Shown one piece after another: positions 6,898 through 14,402 of a stretch of 23,002 nt of DNA. Below the pieces are notes generated by a model. The model was given only the letters and a program-made list of their open reading frames with translations, was not told the origin of the DNA and made no database searches. Source of the stretch: Deltaproteobacteria bacterium (lineage in GTDB: Bacteria > Desulfobacterota > Binatia > Binatales > Binataceae); NCBI GenBank assembly GCA_021786815.1, contig JAJYMR010000111.1:1-23002 (forward strand), given 5' to 3'. A program made the translations under genes and the position numbers. The first letter of the stretch is position 1, and every line of letters starts with the position of its first letter.

Positions 6898-7085
6898 ATT
6901 TGTGGCACTCGAAATGGGCATGCCGCGCCGTAACGAAGGCCGATGATGAAATTCAGGCTGTGTGGTTTTTGCTGAACGATATCCGGCATTTGCAACGAAT
7001 AGGTGCAGAGCTGGTGTGATTATATGATGCTTCGAGAGGCAGGCGTGGCCTGACTGCGACTGGGCACGCCTCTTGCGAGGTTCAT

Positions 7086-7556
7086 GTGGGTATGAGCCAG
7101 CAAAAACCAATTCCACGCGCTTCGAGATCCGCATTCATACCTCGGGTTGGCCGCTACGTCAGGGGTTGGGCGCACACAAGGCATGGCGCGATGCTGCTCG
7201 GACGTCTTGGATTGCCGGCCTGCCTTTCCGCCGCGTACGCGCATCCGACGGCGCTCTGGGTGCACGAACTGCCGATCAGGATTGGCGTTTTGGGATGGCT
7301 GTTCGCGGTGATAGGAGCGTGCGGATGGCTCCTGCTCGGATGGGCGATCTACAGGCTGAGCCCGCTCGCTGCAGCCGCCGCGCTGCTGATCTATGTGTTC
7401 TCACGCGGCGGACACGTTTTGTACGCGTTCACCGGTGCGGGAAACCCCGAGGGGTACCTGCACCTTGCTGTCACTGCGACGCTTGTATTGCTCCTGCTGC
7501 TCTCCGTTTACGGAACGTCTGAGTATCAGCGCCTGATGCGTGCGAAACGGCACTGA
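7086..7556 (+). CDS. Small integral membrane protein of unknown function
   Basis: The family is not recognised. The 156-residue product has a basic N-terminus (about 1-35) and then several hydrophobic segments. There is a weak one at about 34-52, a clear one at about 66-90 (IGVLGWLFAVIGACGWLLLGWAIY), one at about 93-115, and a last at about 125-143 (HLAVTATLVLLLLLSVYG). It ends in a short basic tail. Three or four membrane spans with positive ends on the cytoplasmic side are likely. The start is GTG 7086, five bases after GCGAGG; ATG 7092 is the alternative. A hairpin lies just before the ribosome binding site. The gene is closed by a strong terminator. Confidence 0.65.
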   Translation: MGMSQQKPIPRASRSAFIPRVGRYVRGWAHTRHGAMLLGRLGLPACLSAAYAHPTALWVHELPIRIGVLGWLFAVIGACGWLLLGWAIYRLSPLAAAAALLIYVFSRGGHVLYAFTGAGNPEGYLHLAVTATLVLLLLLSVYGTSEYQRLMRAKRH

Positions 7557-7574
7557 ACCGGGAAACCCAAAACC

Positions 7575-7596
7575 TTCGATACCTATTCGATACCTA
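7575..7596. repeat. 11-bp tandem direct repeat
   Basis: TTCGATACCTA occurs twice in direct succession (7575-7585 and 7586-7596) between the membrane protein stop and the terminator. It is seen directly. It could be a replication-slippage product or a pair of binding sites. Confidence 0.7.
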
Positions 7597-7605
7597 AGTG
7601 AGCCA

Positions 7606-7642
7606 ACGGCGCGGCGGGATTCCCGCCGCGCCGTCGCTTTTC
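7606..7642 (+). terminator. Strong intrinsic terminator
   Basis: ACGGCGCGGCGGGA and TCCCGCCGCGCCGT form a near-perfect GC-rich hairpin with almost no loop, followed by CGCTTTTCTT on the plus strand. It ends the membrane protein transcript. It also lies just beyond the convergent monooxygenase gene and could help to stop that transcript, although no T-run follows on the minus strand. Confidence 0.85.
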
Positions 7643-7662
7643 TTCAGTCGATTATCCGCGAA

Positions 7663-9000
7663 TCAGATCGCTGCCAGCGCCTCGGCGTTCGCGACCGACT
7701 CGGGTTCGCCCGTTGCCGCCAGAGGCCGCGACCCTGGTGCGCGCTCGAACGGATCCACCAAGTCCAGTTCCTTGCCGATCTCACGAACTCTCGGCATAAC
7801 CTCCTTGCCGAGCAGCTCGATACATCGCATACGATCCTTCGGCGGAATCGGACCGTCGATCCAGAACGAGAATATCCCCGGACGCAGCACTTCGAGCACC
7901 TTGCGCAGTTGCGGAATCACCGAATCGGGTGTTCCCGCGATCATCTGCAGGTCCTTGCGCGACTGCGCATAGCCGTCGTAGATCGCCGTTCGGATAGCCT
8001 CGATCTCCGCGTCTCCTTCCTCGCCGCCGGCCGCATGGATTGGCTTTCCTGGCAGGTTCGGCCCGTTGTTCAGCCGGGCCAGCCGCCGCGTCGCTTCCTT
8101 CGAGTTATATCCCGGCGGGAACATCCATTCCGGCCGCGCGAAGTGGGCAAACGCGCCGCCGAACATGAAGCGCTTTCCAAGCTCTTCGGCTTTTTCCTGC
8201 GTGTCAGCAACGAACACCGGCTGCATGTAGCCGAAATTCTCCGTTCCCACCTGGTAACCTTCGCGCGCCGCCTGCTGCGTGTACATGTTCCATAGCTCGA
8301 CCGTCGGTTCGAGCTTGGTCGCCAGCGCGACATACGGGAAGCGCTTTTTTGCGCACCACCTGACCGTGTCGGGGCTTACCAGGCCGGGAATCCAGATCGG
8401 GGGATGCGGTTTCTGCAGCGGCAGCACCCACGGATTCACGAAGCGGAAATGGAAATGCTTGCCCTCGTAGCGAAACGGTCCCGGCTGCGTCCACGCCTTT
8501 ATAATCAGGTCGATGCCTTCCTCGAACAGTTCGCGATTGTTCGCGGGATTGGCGTTGTTGGCGAACTGCTCGCTTCCCGCGCCACGGACCCATCCGGGTA
8601 CCAGCCGCCCGCGCGAGATGAGGTCGATCATCGCGAGTTCCTCGGCAAGCCTGATCGGATTGCCAACGGTCGGAACCGGATTGCCGAGCAGCACGATTTT
8701 CACGCGTCTGGTGGTCTTGGCGAGCACGGCGGCCTCAACGTCCATCACCGCGCCGAGGCAAAAGGGCGTGCCATGATGCTCGTTCAGCATCACGCCGTCG
8801 AAACCGAGTTCGTCGGAATAGATCTTCTCGTCAAGGAACTGGTTCAGAAGTTCGGAGCCCAGTTTGGCATCGAACAGCTCGTTGCGCAGGCCGAAGAAGC
8901 TCCGATGCCTGATTACCTCGGTCTCCAGGGCGCGAAGCTTTTCGGGCTCCTTGTCGGGGTCGTAATGATACGAACGCTCCGTAAACCACATTATGTGCAT
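7663..9000 (-). CDS. Luciferase-like flavin-dependent monooxygenase (LLM class)
   Basis: Proteins of this class use reduced flavin and O2 to oxidise a substrate, and need a separate flavin reductase, which is not seen here. The 445-residue product carries the bacterial luciferase-type TIM barrel: MWFTERSYHY at the start, GFDGVMLNEHHGTPF with the typical EHH, IVLLGNPVPTVGNPIRLAEELAMIDLISRGR, and GWVRGAGSEQF. Later segments are HPPIWIPGLVSPDTVRWCAKK and IAGTPDSVIPQL. It is longer than many LLM proteins, with an extended C-terminal tail ending in Ala-rich sequence. The ATG is supported by GGGAGGTGG six bases upstream. It starts 18 bases after the neighbouring hydrolase gene, so both are in one transcript, probably with the Rieske oxygenase. 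The substrate is unknown. Confidence 0.92.
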   Translation of the reverse strand: MHIMWFTERSYHYDPDKEPEKLRALETEVIRHRSFFGLRNELFDAKLGSELLNQFLDEKIYSDELGFDGVMLNEHHGTPFCLGAVMDVEAAVLAKTTRRVKIVLLGNPVPTVGNPIRLAEELAMIDLISRGRLVPGWVRGAGSEQFANNANPANNRELFEEGIDLIIKAWTQPGPFRYEGKHFHFRFVNPWVLPLQKPHPPIWIPGLVSPDTVRWCAKKRFPYVALATKLEPTVELWNMYTQQAAREGYQVGTENFGYMQPVFVADTQEKAEELGKRFMFGGAFAHFARPEWMFPPGYNSKEATRRLARLNNGPNLPGKPIHAAGGEEGDAEIEAIRTAIYDGYAQSRKDLQMIAGTPDSVIPQLRKVLEVLRPGIFSFWIDGPIPPKDRMRCIELLGKEVMPRVREIGKELDLVDPFERAPGSRPLAATGEPESVANAEALAAI

Positions 9001-9018
9001 CGGGCCACCTCCCAGTGA

Positions 9019-9816
9019 TTAGGCAAAAAACGCGTTGACCTGGGCCACGAACTCCGAGGTCTTTTCGACTTCGGGGCGATGGCCGCAGCCGTCGAACACG
9101 GTCAGGCGCGAATCCTTGATAACCCGGTTGAAAACTTCGCCCGCCGCGAGCGGAACCACGCCGTCCTCGCGTCCCCAAATAAGAAGCGTCGGCAATCCAC
9201 TCACCCCTTCGAGCAAATGGGGAAGACTTGGATTGTGCATGTAGGGCTGCCAGGCAAGTCGCGCCACTTCGGCGCGCGCGTCTTCGAAAGCCTCGAATTG
9301 TTCGGGCGTCTCTTCGCCGCCGAACAGCGCGCCGAATTCCGCCGTGGCACCGGGATCTTTGACGCTCGCGTCGAGATAGGCGCGCGCCGGCGTAACGAAC
9401 ACGTCGCGCAGTTCGCCGGTCGGCGGACGAATTCCCGCCGGCGCAACCAGCACCATCTTGCGGAACAGCTTCGGATCGTTCGCCGCCATCTCGGCCGCAA
9501 TCCACCCGCCGAACGACAGACCGATTACGTCGATACCGGTCAGCTTCTGCTCGCGCAGATATTGCGCGTAGAAACCGGCAAGATCGCGGACGTTTGAAAT
9601 CCACTCTGCCTTGTCGGTTCGGCCGAAACCGGGATGCATCGGGACCAGAAGGATGCGATTTTTCGCCAACTCCGCGTTCCACTTGAGCCATCCAGGGAAT
9701 CCGAGTTCCTCGTGCAGGACGAGAACCGGCCTTCCGCTGCCGCCCTTTAATACGATAAGGTTGGTACCGCCGACTTTGACGGTTTCCTCCGTAAATCCGG
9801 AACCTTTCTCTGCCAT
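9019..9816 (-). CDS. Alpha/beta-fold hydrolase paired with the flavin monooxygenase
   Basis: The 265-residue product has a full catalytic triad. The nucleophile Ser101 is in GLSFGG, the acid Asp218 in IWGREDGVVP and the base His246 in GCGHRPEVEK. HEELGFPGW in place of the common HGxxG forms the oxyanion loop. The order of elements is that of epoxide-hydrolase or C-C-hydrolase relatives, but the acid/nucleophile is Ser, so ester, lactone or carbon-carbon bond cleavage is more likely than epoxide opening. It lies between the Rieske oxygenase (125 bases upstream) and the flavin monooxygenase (18 bases downstream). A hydrolase that opens an oxygenated product would fit this order; that is an inference. 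Confidence 0.9.
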   Translation of the reverse strand: MAEKGSGFTEETVKVGGTNLIVLKGGSGRPVLVLHEELGFPGWLKWNAELAKNRILLVPMHPGFGRTDKAEWISNVRDLAGFYAQYLREQKLTGIDVIGLSFGGWIAAEMAANDPKLFRKMVLVAPAGIRPPTGELRDVFVTPARAYLDASVKDPGATAEFGALFGGEETPEQFEAFEDARAEVARLAWQPYMHNPSLPHLLEGVSGLPTLLIWGREDGVVPLAAGEVFNRVIKDSRLTVFDGCGHRPEVEKTSEFVAQVNAFFA

Positions 9817-9941
9817 TCGATATGTCCCCGCGCGTTCGGTGGGAAGCGGCGACGCGCAAAACAGCAGCTATCACAGTCTGCGAAACTTTTACAAACCAAC
9901 CAATCGGTTAACAAGAGAAACAAAAGCGTCAAGCCGATCCT

Positions 9942-11102
9942 TTATCCCTCGATACTCTCGCCGAGCGCGTCACGAATCGAGCGATGGAAATGCTCGAGCG
10001 CGGACTCGAAACGCCCATAGACGACTTCGTCGAGCATTGCGGATTCGAAATTCCGTTGGATTTTCTCTCCGACCGCGAAATCCTGCTCGATTACGCCGAC
10101 GAGCAGCTCCATCACGCGGCTCCATTGCCGCTCCGCGGCGAGCGGCGCGTCCTTTCCCGGAATCAGGACGTTCACTTCGGTAATCGATTCGTCTGTGCCG
10201 CCGGGCACGGGAAAGATTCGGTACACTTCCAGGTGATCGCTCTGCATAACGAGGATCGTGTTCGGAAACAGGTTCACCAGGATGGTCGCGTGGGGCAGCA
10301 GATCCCACTCGGCCTCGGGCATCGCGCGCAGCTTCTCGATCGAGGTGCGCACCCCGACCAGGCGATGGTTTCGGCCGAAAGGCTCGAACAGCGCGAGGTT
10401 TCGCACGAAGAGCGGCGCTATCGTGGTCCGATGGAGCACCTTGATGTGGTACGCCTCCCAGAACGTGTCGCTCACGAGCTTCCAGTTCATCGGCTTGCGA
10501 AGCACGCGCCGCTCATGAAGCTCGAACGTCTCGGTCCCATATGAATTAAGGTCTTCGCCAAGGCCGCCAAGATAATCGTCGATCTCGAACCCAAGCTGCG
10601 CGCCCGGCTTCGGCATCACCCACACCATCCCGTACTTCTCAGCGACCGGAAACCGCATGAGCGCACAGCCGTCGCGATCGAGCCCCGAGAATCCGTACTC
10701 GTCCGGGATAGCGCGCAGCCGGCCGTCGGTGTCGTACGACCACGCGTGATACGGACACGTAAAGCGCGTCGCGTCGTGACCCGCGCCCTGGACGAGGCGC
10801 GAGCCGCGATGGCGGCACATATTGGCAAACGCGCGAAGTTCGCCGCGCTCGTTGCGGACGACGAGCGTCGGCACGGGCGACAGTTCGTCGGCGACGTAAT
10901 CGCCCGGCGCTCTAAGCTCGGAGCTGAAAGCGACCACTATCGGATAGCCGCCGAACAGGATTTCACGCTCCTTCGCGGCGCGGCGCGGATCGGTATAGAC
11001 GGCGACGCGGTTCTTTGTGAACGTTTCGGCAAGCGGCGGCGAGCCACGCTCGATCGCGGCCAGCGCCTCGCGAATCAGCCTTATCTGGGTCGCATGTTTC
11101 AT
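9942..11102 (-). CDS. Rieske non-heme iron oxygenase, alpha subunit type
   Basis: Enzymes of this family hydroxylate or demethylate aromatic and other substrates, with electrons from a ferredoxin or reductase. In the 386-residue product the 2Fe-2S centre ligands are C96-R-H98 and C116-P-Y-H119 (CRHRGS and TCPYHAWSYD). The catalytic iron site is NWKLVSDTFWEAYHIKVLH with His219 and His224, Asp212 as the electron-bridge residue, and Asp341 in IEQDF as third ligand. The start is ATG 11102, with GGGGAGA about ten bases upstream. No beta subunit, ferredoxin or reductase gene is in the window, so it may be a homotrimeric alpha-only oxygenase served from elsewhere. It is the first gene of the oxygenase-hydrolase-monooxygenase group and is divergent from pcm. 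Confidence 0.94.
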   Translation of the reverse strand: MKHATQIRLIREALAAIERGSPPLAETFTKNRVAVYTDPRRAAKEREILFGGYPIVVAFSSELRAPGDYVADELSPVPTLVVRNERGELRAFANMCRHRGSRLVQGAGHDATRFTCPYHAWSYDTDGRLRAIPDEYGFSGLDRDGCALMRFPVAEKYGMVWVMPKPGAQLGFEIDDYLGGLGEDLNSYGTETFELHERRVLRKPMNWKLVSDTFWEAYHIKVLHRTTIAPLFVRNLALFEPFGRNHRLVGVRTSIEKLRAMPEAEWDLLPHATILVNLFPNTILVMQSDHLEVYRIFPVPGGTDESITEVNVLIPGKDAPLAAERQWSRVMELLVGVIEQDFAVGEKIQRNFESAMLDEVVYGRFESALEHFHRSIRDALGESIEG

Positions 11103-11151
11103 GCGATGGAATCTCCCCGATGCGCGCCTGCGCGCGACTGTGTCCCTGCGA

Positions 11152-11173
11152 CGATTCGCTTATCAGAGAATCG
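11152..11173. promoter_or_regulatory. Inverted repeat CGATTC-N10-GAATCG in the pcm/Rieske divergent region
   Basis: Exact 6-bp arms at 11152-11157 and 11168-11173 enclose GCTTATCAGA. The minus strand of this spacer contains GATAAG, a possible -10 for the Rieske gene, so a regulator bound here could control it. No experiment or family match supports this. Confidence 0.3.
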
Positions 11174-11195
11174 ACGCCGCGCGAACCACACCCGC

Positions 11196-11211
11196 TTGTA
11201 TCGGCCTACAA
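11196..11211. promoter_or_regulatory. Palindrome TTGTATCGGCCTACAA, possible operator
   Basis: TTGTA and TACAA are arranged as a 16-base palindrome, 18 bases ahead of the pcm -10 box. Its placement near the pcm -35 zone and upstream of the Rieske gene suits a shared regulator. No regulator gene is adjacent. Confidence 0.3.
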
Positions 11212-11229
11212 CATTGTTCTGTCCGCCGC

Positions 11230-11235
11230 TATAAT
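11230..11235 (+). promoter_or_regulatory. Consensus -10 box (TATAAT) right before pcm
   Basis: TATAAT is perfect, but no good -35 hexamer is found at normal spacing. Transcription would start near 11241-11244, only a few bases before the pcm ATG at 11247, leaving no room for a ribosome binding site. Confidence 0.5.
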
Positions 11236-11246
11236 ACACTCACTTT

Positions 11247-11894
11247 ATGAGCGAGGATCTGGAAAAAGCGCACGAGCGCATGATCGTCGAGCAGCTCCAG
11301 CGCCGCGGCATCGCCGACCGCCGCGTGCTCGCCGCGATGCGCACGGTGCCGCGCCATCGCTTTGTCCCCGTCGAACTGGCCGACCAGGCCTACGACGACA
11401 ATCCGCTGCCGATCGGCGAATCGCAGACCATCTCGCAGCCCTACATGGTCGCGCTAATCTGCGAGGCCGCCACGCTCACCGGAAGCGAAAAGGTGCTCGA
11501 AGTGGGCACCGGAAGCGGTTATCAGGCCGCGGTGCTGTCGCGGCTCGCCGCCGAGGTCTATTCCATCGAGTGCATCGAGCAGCTTTGCAACCGTGCCCGC
11601 CAGGTCTTGCAGAACGTAGGCATTACGAATGTCCATCTGCGGCTCGGCGACGGCTCGTTCGGATGGCCCGAGGAGGCGCCGTTCGACGTGATCGTGGTGA
11701 CGGCCGCGATGCCATGCGTTCCAGCGATGCTGCTCGGCCAGCTAAAGCCCGAGGGCCGGCTGATCGCGCCAATCGGCGAGCAGGAACTTCAGACCCTCGT
11801 CAGCATCCGGCGCGTCAAAGGTCACTGGCAGGAGGAATATTTCGGCGAGTGCCGGTTCGTCAGGATGACCGGCAGGTACGGATTCACTGACTGA
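11247..11894 (+). CDS. pcm: Protein-L-isoaspartate O-methyltransferase
   Basis: Pcm uses S-adenosylmethionine to methylate isoaspartyl residues in aged proteins and so starts their repair. The 215-residue product has the family signature: VPRHRFVP, AYDDNPLPIGESQTISQPYMVA, the SAM-binding motif KVLEVGTGSGYQAAVL, NVHLRLGDGSFGWPEEAPFDVIVVTAA, and LKPEGRLIAPIG. Length is normal. ATG 11247 has no Shine-Dalgarno sequence, and a perfect -10 box ends 11 bases upstream, so the mRNA may be nearly leaderless. The next gene is an NlpD-like lipoprotein, the same neighbour as in many proteobacteria (surE-pcm-nlpD-rpoS). Confidence 0.95.
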   Translation: MSEDLEKAHERMIVEQLQRRGIADRRVLAAMRTVPRHRFVPVELADQAYDDNPLPIGESQTISQPYMVALICEAATLTGSEKVLEVGTGSGYQAAVLSRLAAEVYSIECIEQLCNRARQVLQNVGITNVHLRLGDGSFGWPEEAPFDVIVVTAAMPCVPAMLLGQLKPEGRLIAPIGEQELQTLVSIRRVKGHWQEEYFGECRFVRMTGRYGFTD

Positions 11895-11954
11895 AGGCTC
11901 CCGAAGGACAGGTGCGGCAATTGCGGCGCGCGCGGTCCCGGCTACGGTGGTCTC

Positions 11955-12716
11955 GTGGTGGTGGAGGAGGAGACGAGGAAAAGCAGTGCCTTGGGACTCG
12001 CGCTTGCGCTTCTCGCATTCGGCGCGTTGCTTGCCGCCGGATGCTCTTCGAGAAACGCGGCGCCCCCGGCTCCGGCGATTTCAGGCCGGGCCGGCTCCTA
12101 CACTGTCCGGCACGGCGACACGCTCTACAGCATCGCGAGGCGTTTCCACGTAAGCGTGTACAGCCTGATGGCGGCGAACGGAATCGGCAACGCGCGCGAA
12201 CTCAGAGCCGGCCGCGTGCTCGTCATTCCAGGCGCCGCGTCGCCGGTCCCTTACGCTTCGAACCTGCAAATCCCCCCGCATACGCGCGACCCGATGGCGC
12301 CGCACTTTCTCTGGCCGGTCGCGCACGGAACGGTCTCTTCCGGCTTCGGAATACGCGGCGGCACGATGCATGACGGCGTGGATATCGCGGCGCCGGTCGG
12401 AACGCCGGTGCGCGCGGCGGCCGGCGGGGTCGTGATTTTCACGGGATGGCTTCACGGTTACGGCAGGGTCGTCATCGTGCGGCACAACCCGTATTACGTG
12501 ACGGTTTACGGGCACGACCACGTGAATTTCGTCCACATGGACGAGCACGTAAGAGGCGGCCAGGTGATCGGCGAGATCGGCCGCAGCGGCAGGGTGACCG
12601 GACCCAACCTTCATTTCGAGATTCGCCGCGACAATATTGCGCGCAACCCGCTCGCCTATCTGCCCGAGCCGGCCGCCTCGGACGGAATACGCTTTGCGAG
12701 CAGCGCTGCGCCCTAG
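11955..12716 (+). CDS. LysM and M23 peptidase-domain lipoprotein (NlpD/EnvC-like)
   Basis: It is an envelope lipoprotein acting on, or signalling at, peptidoglycan. A lipobox LLAAGC ends the signal sequence at Cys29. A LysM domain follows (about 48-92, YTVRHGDTLYSIARRFHVSVYSLM to VLVIPG), then an M23 (LytM) domain (about 118-245). Zinc-site residues are present: MHDGVDI with His and Asp, VYGHDH, and NLHFEIR. This suggests an active enzyme, unlike E. coli NlpD, which lost its catalytic residues. The His-rich stretch YGHDHVNFVHMDEHVRGG is unusual. Three GTG codons in a row (11955, 11958, 11961) could be the start, none with a good ribosome binding site. It follows pcm by 60 bases. Confidence 0.87.
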   Translation: MVVEEETRKSSALGLALALLAFGALLAAGCSSRNAAPPAPAISGRAGSYTVRHGDTLYSIARRFHVSVYSLMAANGIGNARELRAGRVLVIPGAASPVPYASNLQIPPHTRDPMAPHFLWPVAHGTVSSGFGIRGGTMHDGVDIAAPVGTPVRAAAGGVVIFTGWLHGYGRVVIVRHNPYYVTVYGHDHVNFVHMDEHVRGGQVIGEIGRSGRVTGPNLHFEIRRDNIARNPLAYLPEPAASDGIRFASSAAP

Positions 12717-12832
12717 TATGTTGTTTGGTTCAAACCGCGCCCGGCGATGGAACACGGCGCGGCAAATCTGCGGCGCCGGCGCGAACGGACCGATCCCGAA
12801 GTGCGGCTGCGCCAAAACGTTGAAGAAGCTCG

Positions 12833-13354
12833 ATGACCTCGGACGAACTGAAAAATCTGATTCGCAACATCCCGGATTTTCCGCAGCCCGGAATTATGTT
12901 TCGCGACATCACGCCGCTAATCGGCAACCCGCGCGGGCTCGCCGCGATCGTGGATCAATTGGCCGAGCCTTATCTCGGAGCGGTTGACGTCGTGCTCGGC
13001 ATCGAATCGCGCGGTTTCATCATCGGCGCGCCGGTCGCCTATCGGCTCGGCGTGGGCCTTGCGATTGCGCGCAAGCCGGGCAAGCTCCCCTATCAAACGA
13101 TCGAGGAGGGCTACGAACTCGAGTACGGACGCGCCGAACTGCAGATGCATCAGGACGGAATCGCGCCGCAGGCGCGCGTGCTCATCGTCGACGATCTGCT
13201 GGCGACCGGCGGCACGGCCGAAGCCGCGGTCCGCCTGGTGCGCCGGCTCGGCGGCCAAGTGGTCGGATGCGCTTTCGTGGTGGAGCTTGCGGCGCTCGGT
13301 GGCCACGCCCGGCTTTCGGGAGTGAATGTGACCGCGCTGGTCCGCTATGATTGA
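12833..13354 (+). CDS. apt: Adenine phosphoribosyltransferase
   Basis: Apt converts adenine and PRPP to AMP, the purine salvage step. The 173-residue protein has the full family pattern: IPDFPQPGIMFRDITPLI at the start, VDVVLGIESRGFIIGAPVAYRLG, ARKPGKLPYQTIEEGYELEYG, and the PRPP-binding loop VLIVDDLLATGGTAEAAV. Length is standard. ATG 12833 matches where the family begins; the preceding GAAGAAG is a modest ribosome binding site. The 116-base gap after the lipoprotein gene shows no other gene. Confidence 0.96.
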   Translation: MTSDELKNLIRNIPDFPQPGIMFRDITPLIGNPRGLAAIVDQLAEPYLGAVDVVLGIESRGFIIGAPVAYRLGVGLAIARKPGKLPYQTIEEGYELEYGRAELQMHQDGIAPQARVLIVDDLLATGGTAEAAVRLVRRLGGQVVGCAFVVELAALGGHARLSGVNVTALVRYD

Positions 13355-13424
13355 TAGCAAGCCGCCTCGCGCCTGAATCGCGCGATCTCGCGCTCGCGCG
13401 CCGGTCGGCGCGTGTTCAGCCTGA

Positions 13425-14342
13425 GTGGACGGGAGCATGCGCGCTGACTACGACAGAAACGACGCGGTTGCCTCCGATCGCCGCCGGCTCCAGGTCGTGC
13501 TGGTGGCGACCTCGCTCTATTGCGTCACCGAGTTCGTAGGCGGCTATTTCACCAACAGCCTCGCGCTGACCTCCGACGCGCTCCATCTGCTGACCGATAT
13601 CGCGGCGCTCGCGCTAAGCCTTCTCACACTCTGGATCTCGACCCGCCCGGCGACTCCCGCGAAGACCTTCGGCTACCTGCGCGCGGAAATCCTGGGCGCG
13701 TTTTTGAACGGCATATTCCTCTGGGTGCTGGTGATCTTCATCTGGATCGAGGCGGTGCGCCGGCTGCGCACGCCCGAGCATATCGACGCGATTCCCGTGA
13801 TGGCGATTGCGGCCGGCGGGCTCGCCGTCAACCTGTTCTCGGCCTGGATGACCCAGCAGCGGGAGGACGGGTTGATGCGCGGGATGGCGGTGCGGGCGGT
13901 GTTCCTGCACGTGCTCTCGGACCTGCTCGGTTCGGCGGGCGTCGTGGTCGCCGCCGCAATCATCCATTTCACCGGATGGTGGCAGGCCGACCCGCTCGTC
14001 AGCATCGGAATCGGATGCCTCGTGCTGTATGGCTCGTGGGGACTCGTCAGGGAAGGCGTGGACATCCTGATGGAGTCGGTGCCCGCCGCGATCGACCTCG
14101 ATCAGCTAAGAAACGACATGCTAGCTGTGGAAGGCACCGAGGAAGTCCACGATCTCCACGTGTGGTGCCTGACCAGCCGCGAGTTCGCCCTTTCGGCCCA
14201 CGCGGTTGTCACCGCCGAGGCCGACCATGACCGCGTGCTCTCGGACATGCATCGCCTGCTCGAGCACAAGTTCAATATCCGGCACATGACCGTCCAGCTA
14301 GAGTGCGATAGCCGCCGAGGCCACGAGCCCGAGCACTTTTAG
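13425..14342 (+). CDS. Cation diffusion facilitator, zinc-type exporter
   Basis: CDF proteins export Zn(II) and related ions in exchange for protons across the inner membrane. The 305-residue product has six hydrophobic segments and a C-terminal cytoplasmic domain (about 215-305). The metal site of zinc-type members is visible as H54-L-L-T-D58 in segment two (SDALHLLTD) and H162-V-L-S-D166 in segment five (FLHVLSDLLGS). The C-terminal domain has EEVHDLHVWCLTS and a final HMTVQLEC. The His-rich loop between segments four and five is missing and replaced by TQQREDGLMRG, so there is no obvious metal-gathering loop. The start may be GTG 13425 or ATG 13437; numbering here uses GTG. Confidence 0.92.
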   Translation: MDGSMRADYDRNDAVASDRRRLQVVLVATSLYCVTEFVGGYFTNSLALTSDALHLLTDIAALALSLLTLWISTRPATPAKTFGYLRAEILGAFLNGIFLWVLVIFIWIEAVRRLRTPEHIDAIPVMAIAAGGLAVNLFSAWMTQQREDGLMRGMAVRAVFLHVLSDLLGSAGVVVAAAIIHFTGWWQADPLVSIGIGCLVLYGSWGLVREGVDILMESVPAAIDLDQLRNDMLAVEGTEEVHDLHVWCLTSREFALSAHAVVTAEADHDRVLSDMHRLLEHKFNIRHMTVQLECDSRRGHEPEHF

Positions 14343-14391
14343 GACTGCAGCGTTCTCGCGCCGAACGCGTCGTGCGCGCACGCACACGCAC

Positions 14392-14399
14392 GGAGGTGA
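14392..14399 (+). promoter_or_regulatory. Near-perfect ribosome binding site that fixes a TTG start
   Basis: GGAGGTGA matches the anti-Shine-Dalgarno sequence over eight bases and stands at ideal spacing from TTG 14403, the archease start. No ATG or GTG near the conserved N-terminus would do. Confidence 0.8.
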
Positions 14400-14402
14400 A
14401 GC

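Noticed and set aside
12717..12832. Possible small RNA between the lipoprotein gene and apt
   Set aside because: The 116 bases contain TTCAAA and GC-rich arms, but no cloverleaf, no SRP RNA core motif and no terminator with T-run.
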